From contig NZ_JACNMM010000021.1 of assembly GCF_020529025.1 (NCBI RefSeq), positions 1 through 47,184 of the forward strand: a stretch of 47,184 nucleotides of DNA, given 5' to 3'. Source of the DNA: Oceaniglobus trochenteri (GTDB lineage: Bacteria > Pseudomonadota > Alphaproteobacteria > Rhodobacterales > Rhodobacteraceae). Position 1 is the first letter of the stretch. The number at the start of each line of letters is the position of its first letter. A program made the translations under genes and the position numbers. The notes below the pieces were generated by a model. It saw nothing but the letters and a program-made list of their open reading frames with translations, was not told the origin of the DNA and made no database searches. Positions 46,980 through 47,184 of the stretch are shown one piece after another.

Positions 46980-46997
46980 GGCGGGGTGAACCCCGCC
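46980..46997 (+). promoter_or_regulatory. Hairpin between fusA and tuf
   Basis: GGCGGGG-TGAA-CCCCGCC forms a perfect seven-base-pair stem seven bases after the fusA stop. A second possible stem follows (GGCAGG/CCTGCC around 47014-47032). Without a T-run they are more likely mRNA-stability or processing elements than terminators, so tuf can be read through from fusA. Confidence 0.45.
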
Positions 46998-47061
46998 CTA
47001 CCCACCATCCGTAGGGCAGGGGCCTCCCTGCCGCACCCACACGAAAAGAAGGAGCCACACC

Positions 47062-47184
47062 ATGGCAAAGGCAAAGTTTGAACGTAACAAACCGCACGTG
47101 AACATCGGCACGATCGGTCACGTTGACCACGGCAAGACGACGCTGACGGCTGCGATCACGAAGTATTTCGGCGATTTCCAGGCC
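47062..47184 (+). CDS. tuf: Elongation factor Tu, 5' part only (cut by window end)
   Basis: The first 41 residues, [20 protein letters not shown] followed by the P-loop [16 protein letters not shown], identify EF-Tu with certainty. AAGAAGGAG precedes the ATG. The gene runs off the window. Many proteobacteria carry two nearly identical tuf copies, one here after fusA and one near the tRNA-Trp/secE region; only this copy is visible. Confidence 0.97.
   Translation, partial: MAKAKFERNKPHVNIGTIGHVDHGKTTLTAAITKYFGDFQA

Noticed and set aside
46980-47035. Terminator between fusA and tuf
   Set aside because: The stems are stable but there is no T-run, and tuf is normally co-transcribed with fusA, so it was listed as a hairpin only.

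Overview
The window is chromosomal DNA from a GC-rich alphaproteobacterium, most likely in the order Rhodobacterales. Four things point there: a MipZ division ATPase and no MinD; a BcsA that resembles Rhodobacter sphaeroides BcsA through its whole catalytic core; a Hint_2-type protein; and the order tRNA-Trp, secE, nusG, rplKAJL, rpoBC followed by rpsL, rpsG, fusA, tuf. The left end is a scrap of an IS3-family element joined to a gene fragment. The right end stops inside tuf, a gene often present in two copies. Both ends therefore look like repeat-limited contig edges.

Positions 327-8101 (minus strand) hold a cellulose operon in the order bcsN, bcsA, bcsB, bcsZ, TPR protein. Most junctions overlap as ATGA, so the genes are probably translationally coupled. 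The TPR protein lacks the outer-membrane barrel of BcsC. The PilZ domain of BcsA has lost most of its c-di-GMP signature residues. Facing away from this operon is a two-gene unit (8583-10470) made of a lipoprotein and a small predicted outer-membrane beta-barrel. It may be a lipoprotein-surface-display (Slam / type 11 secretion-like) pair, or it may supply the missing export barrel.

Positions 10494-17926 (minus) are a compact fatty-acid beta-oxidation operon: fadE, fadI, fadJ and an acetyl-CoA hydrolase/transferase family gene. A soluble multi-PAS HWE histidine kinase is divergent from it (18174-20699). Then come a FtsX/YbbP-type ABC permease without an adjacent ATPase, a NUDIX hydrolase with a TTG start, tRNA-Met, a two-pass membrane protein of unknown role, mipZ, tRNA-Trp and a methyltransferase-like gene.

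Positions 27207-39666 are the transcription/translation block secE, nusG, rplK, rplA, rplJ, rplL, rpoB, rpoC. It has recognisable leaders, terminators and a strong hairpin between rplL and rpoB. A 92-residue putative lipoprotein gene is wedged between rpoB and rpoC, overlapping both by four bases. After the rpoC terminator come an NhaC-type Na+/H+ antiporter, a DMT-family transporter whose start codon lies in a 14-bp perfect hairpin, and a convergent lamin-tail/Hint protein. The str operon (rpsL, rpsG, fusA, tuf) follows a near-consensus sigma-70 promoter.

The most unusual items are the rpoB-rpoC lipoprotein, the degenerate PilZ domain of BcsA, and the lipoprotein/barrel pair beside a cellulose operon that has no BcsC barrel. 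All functional statements rest on reading motifs in the sequence and on recalled family knowledge. No database search was run.
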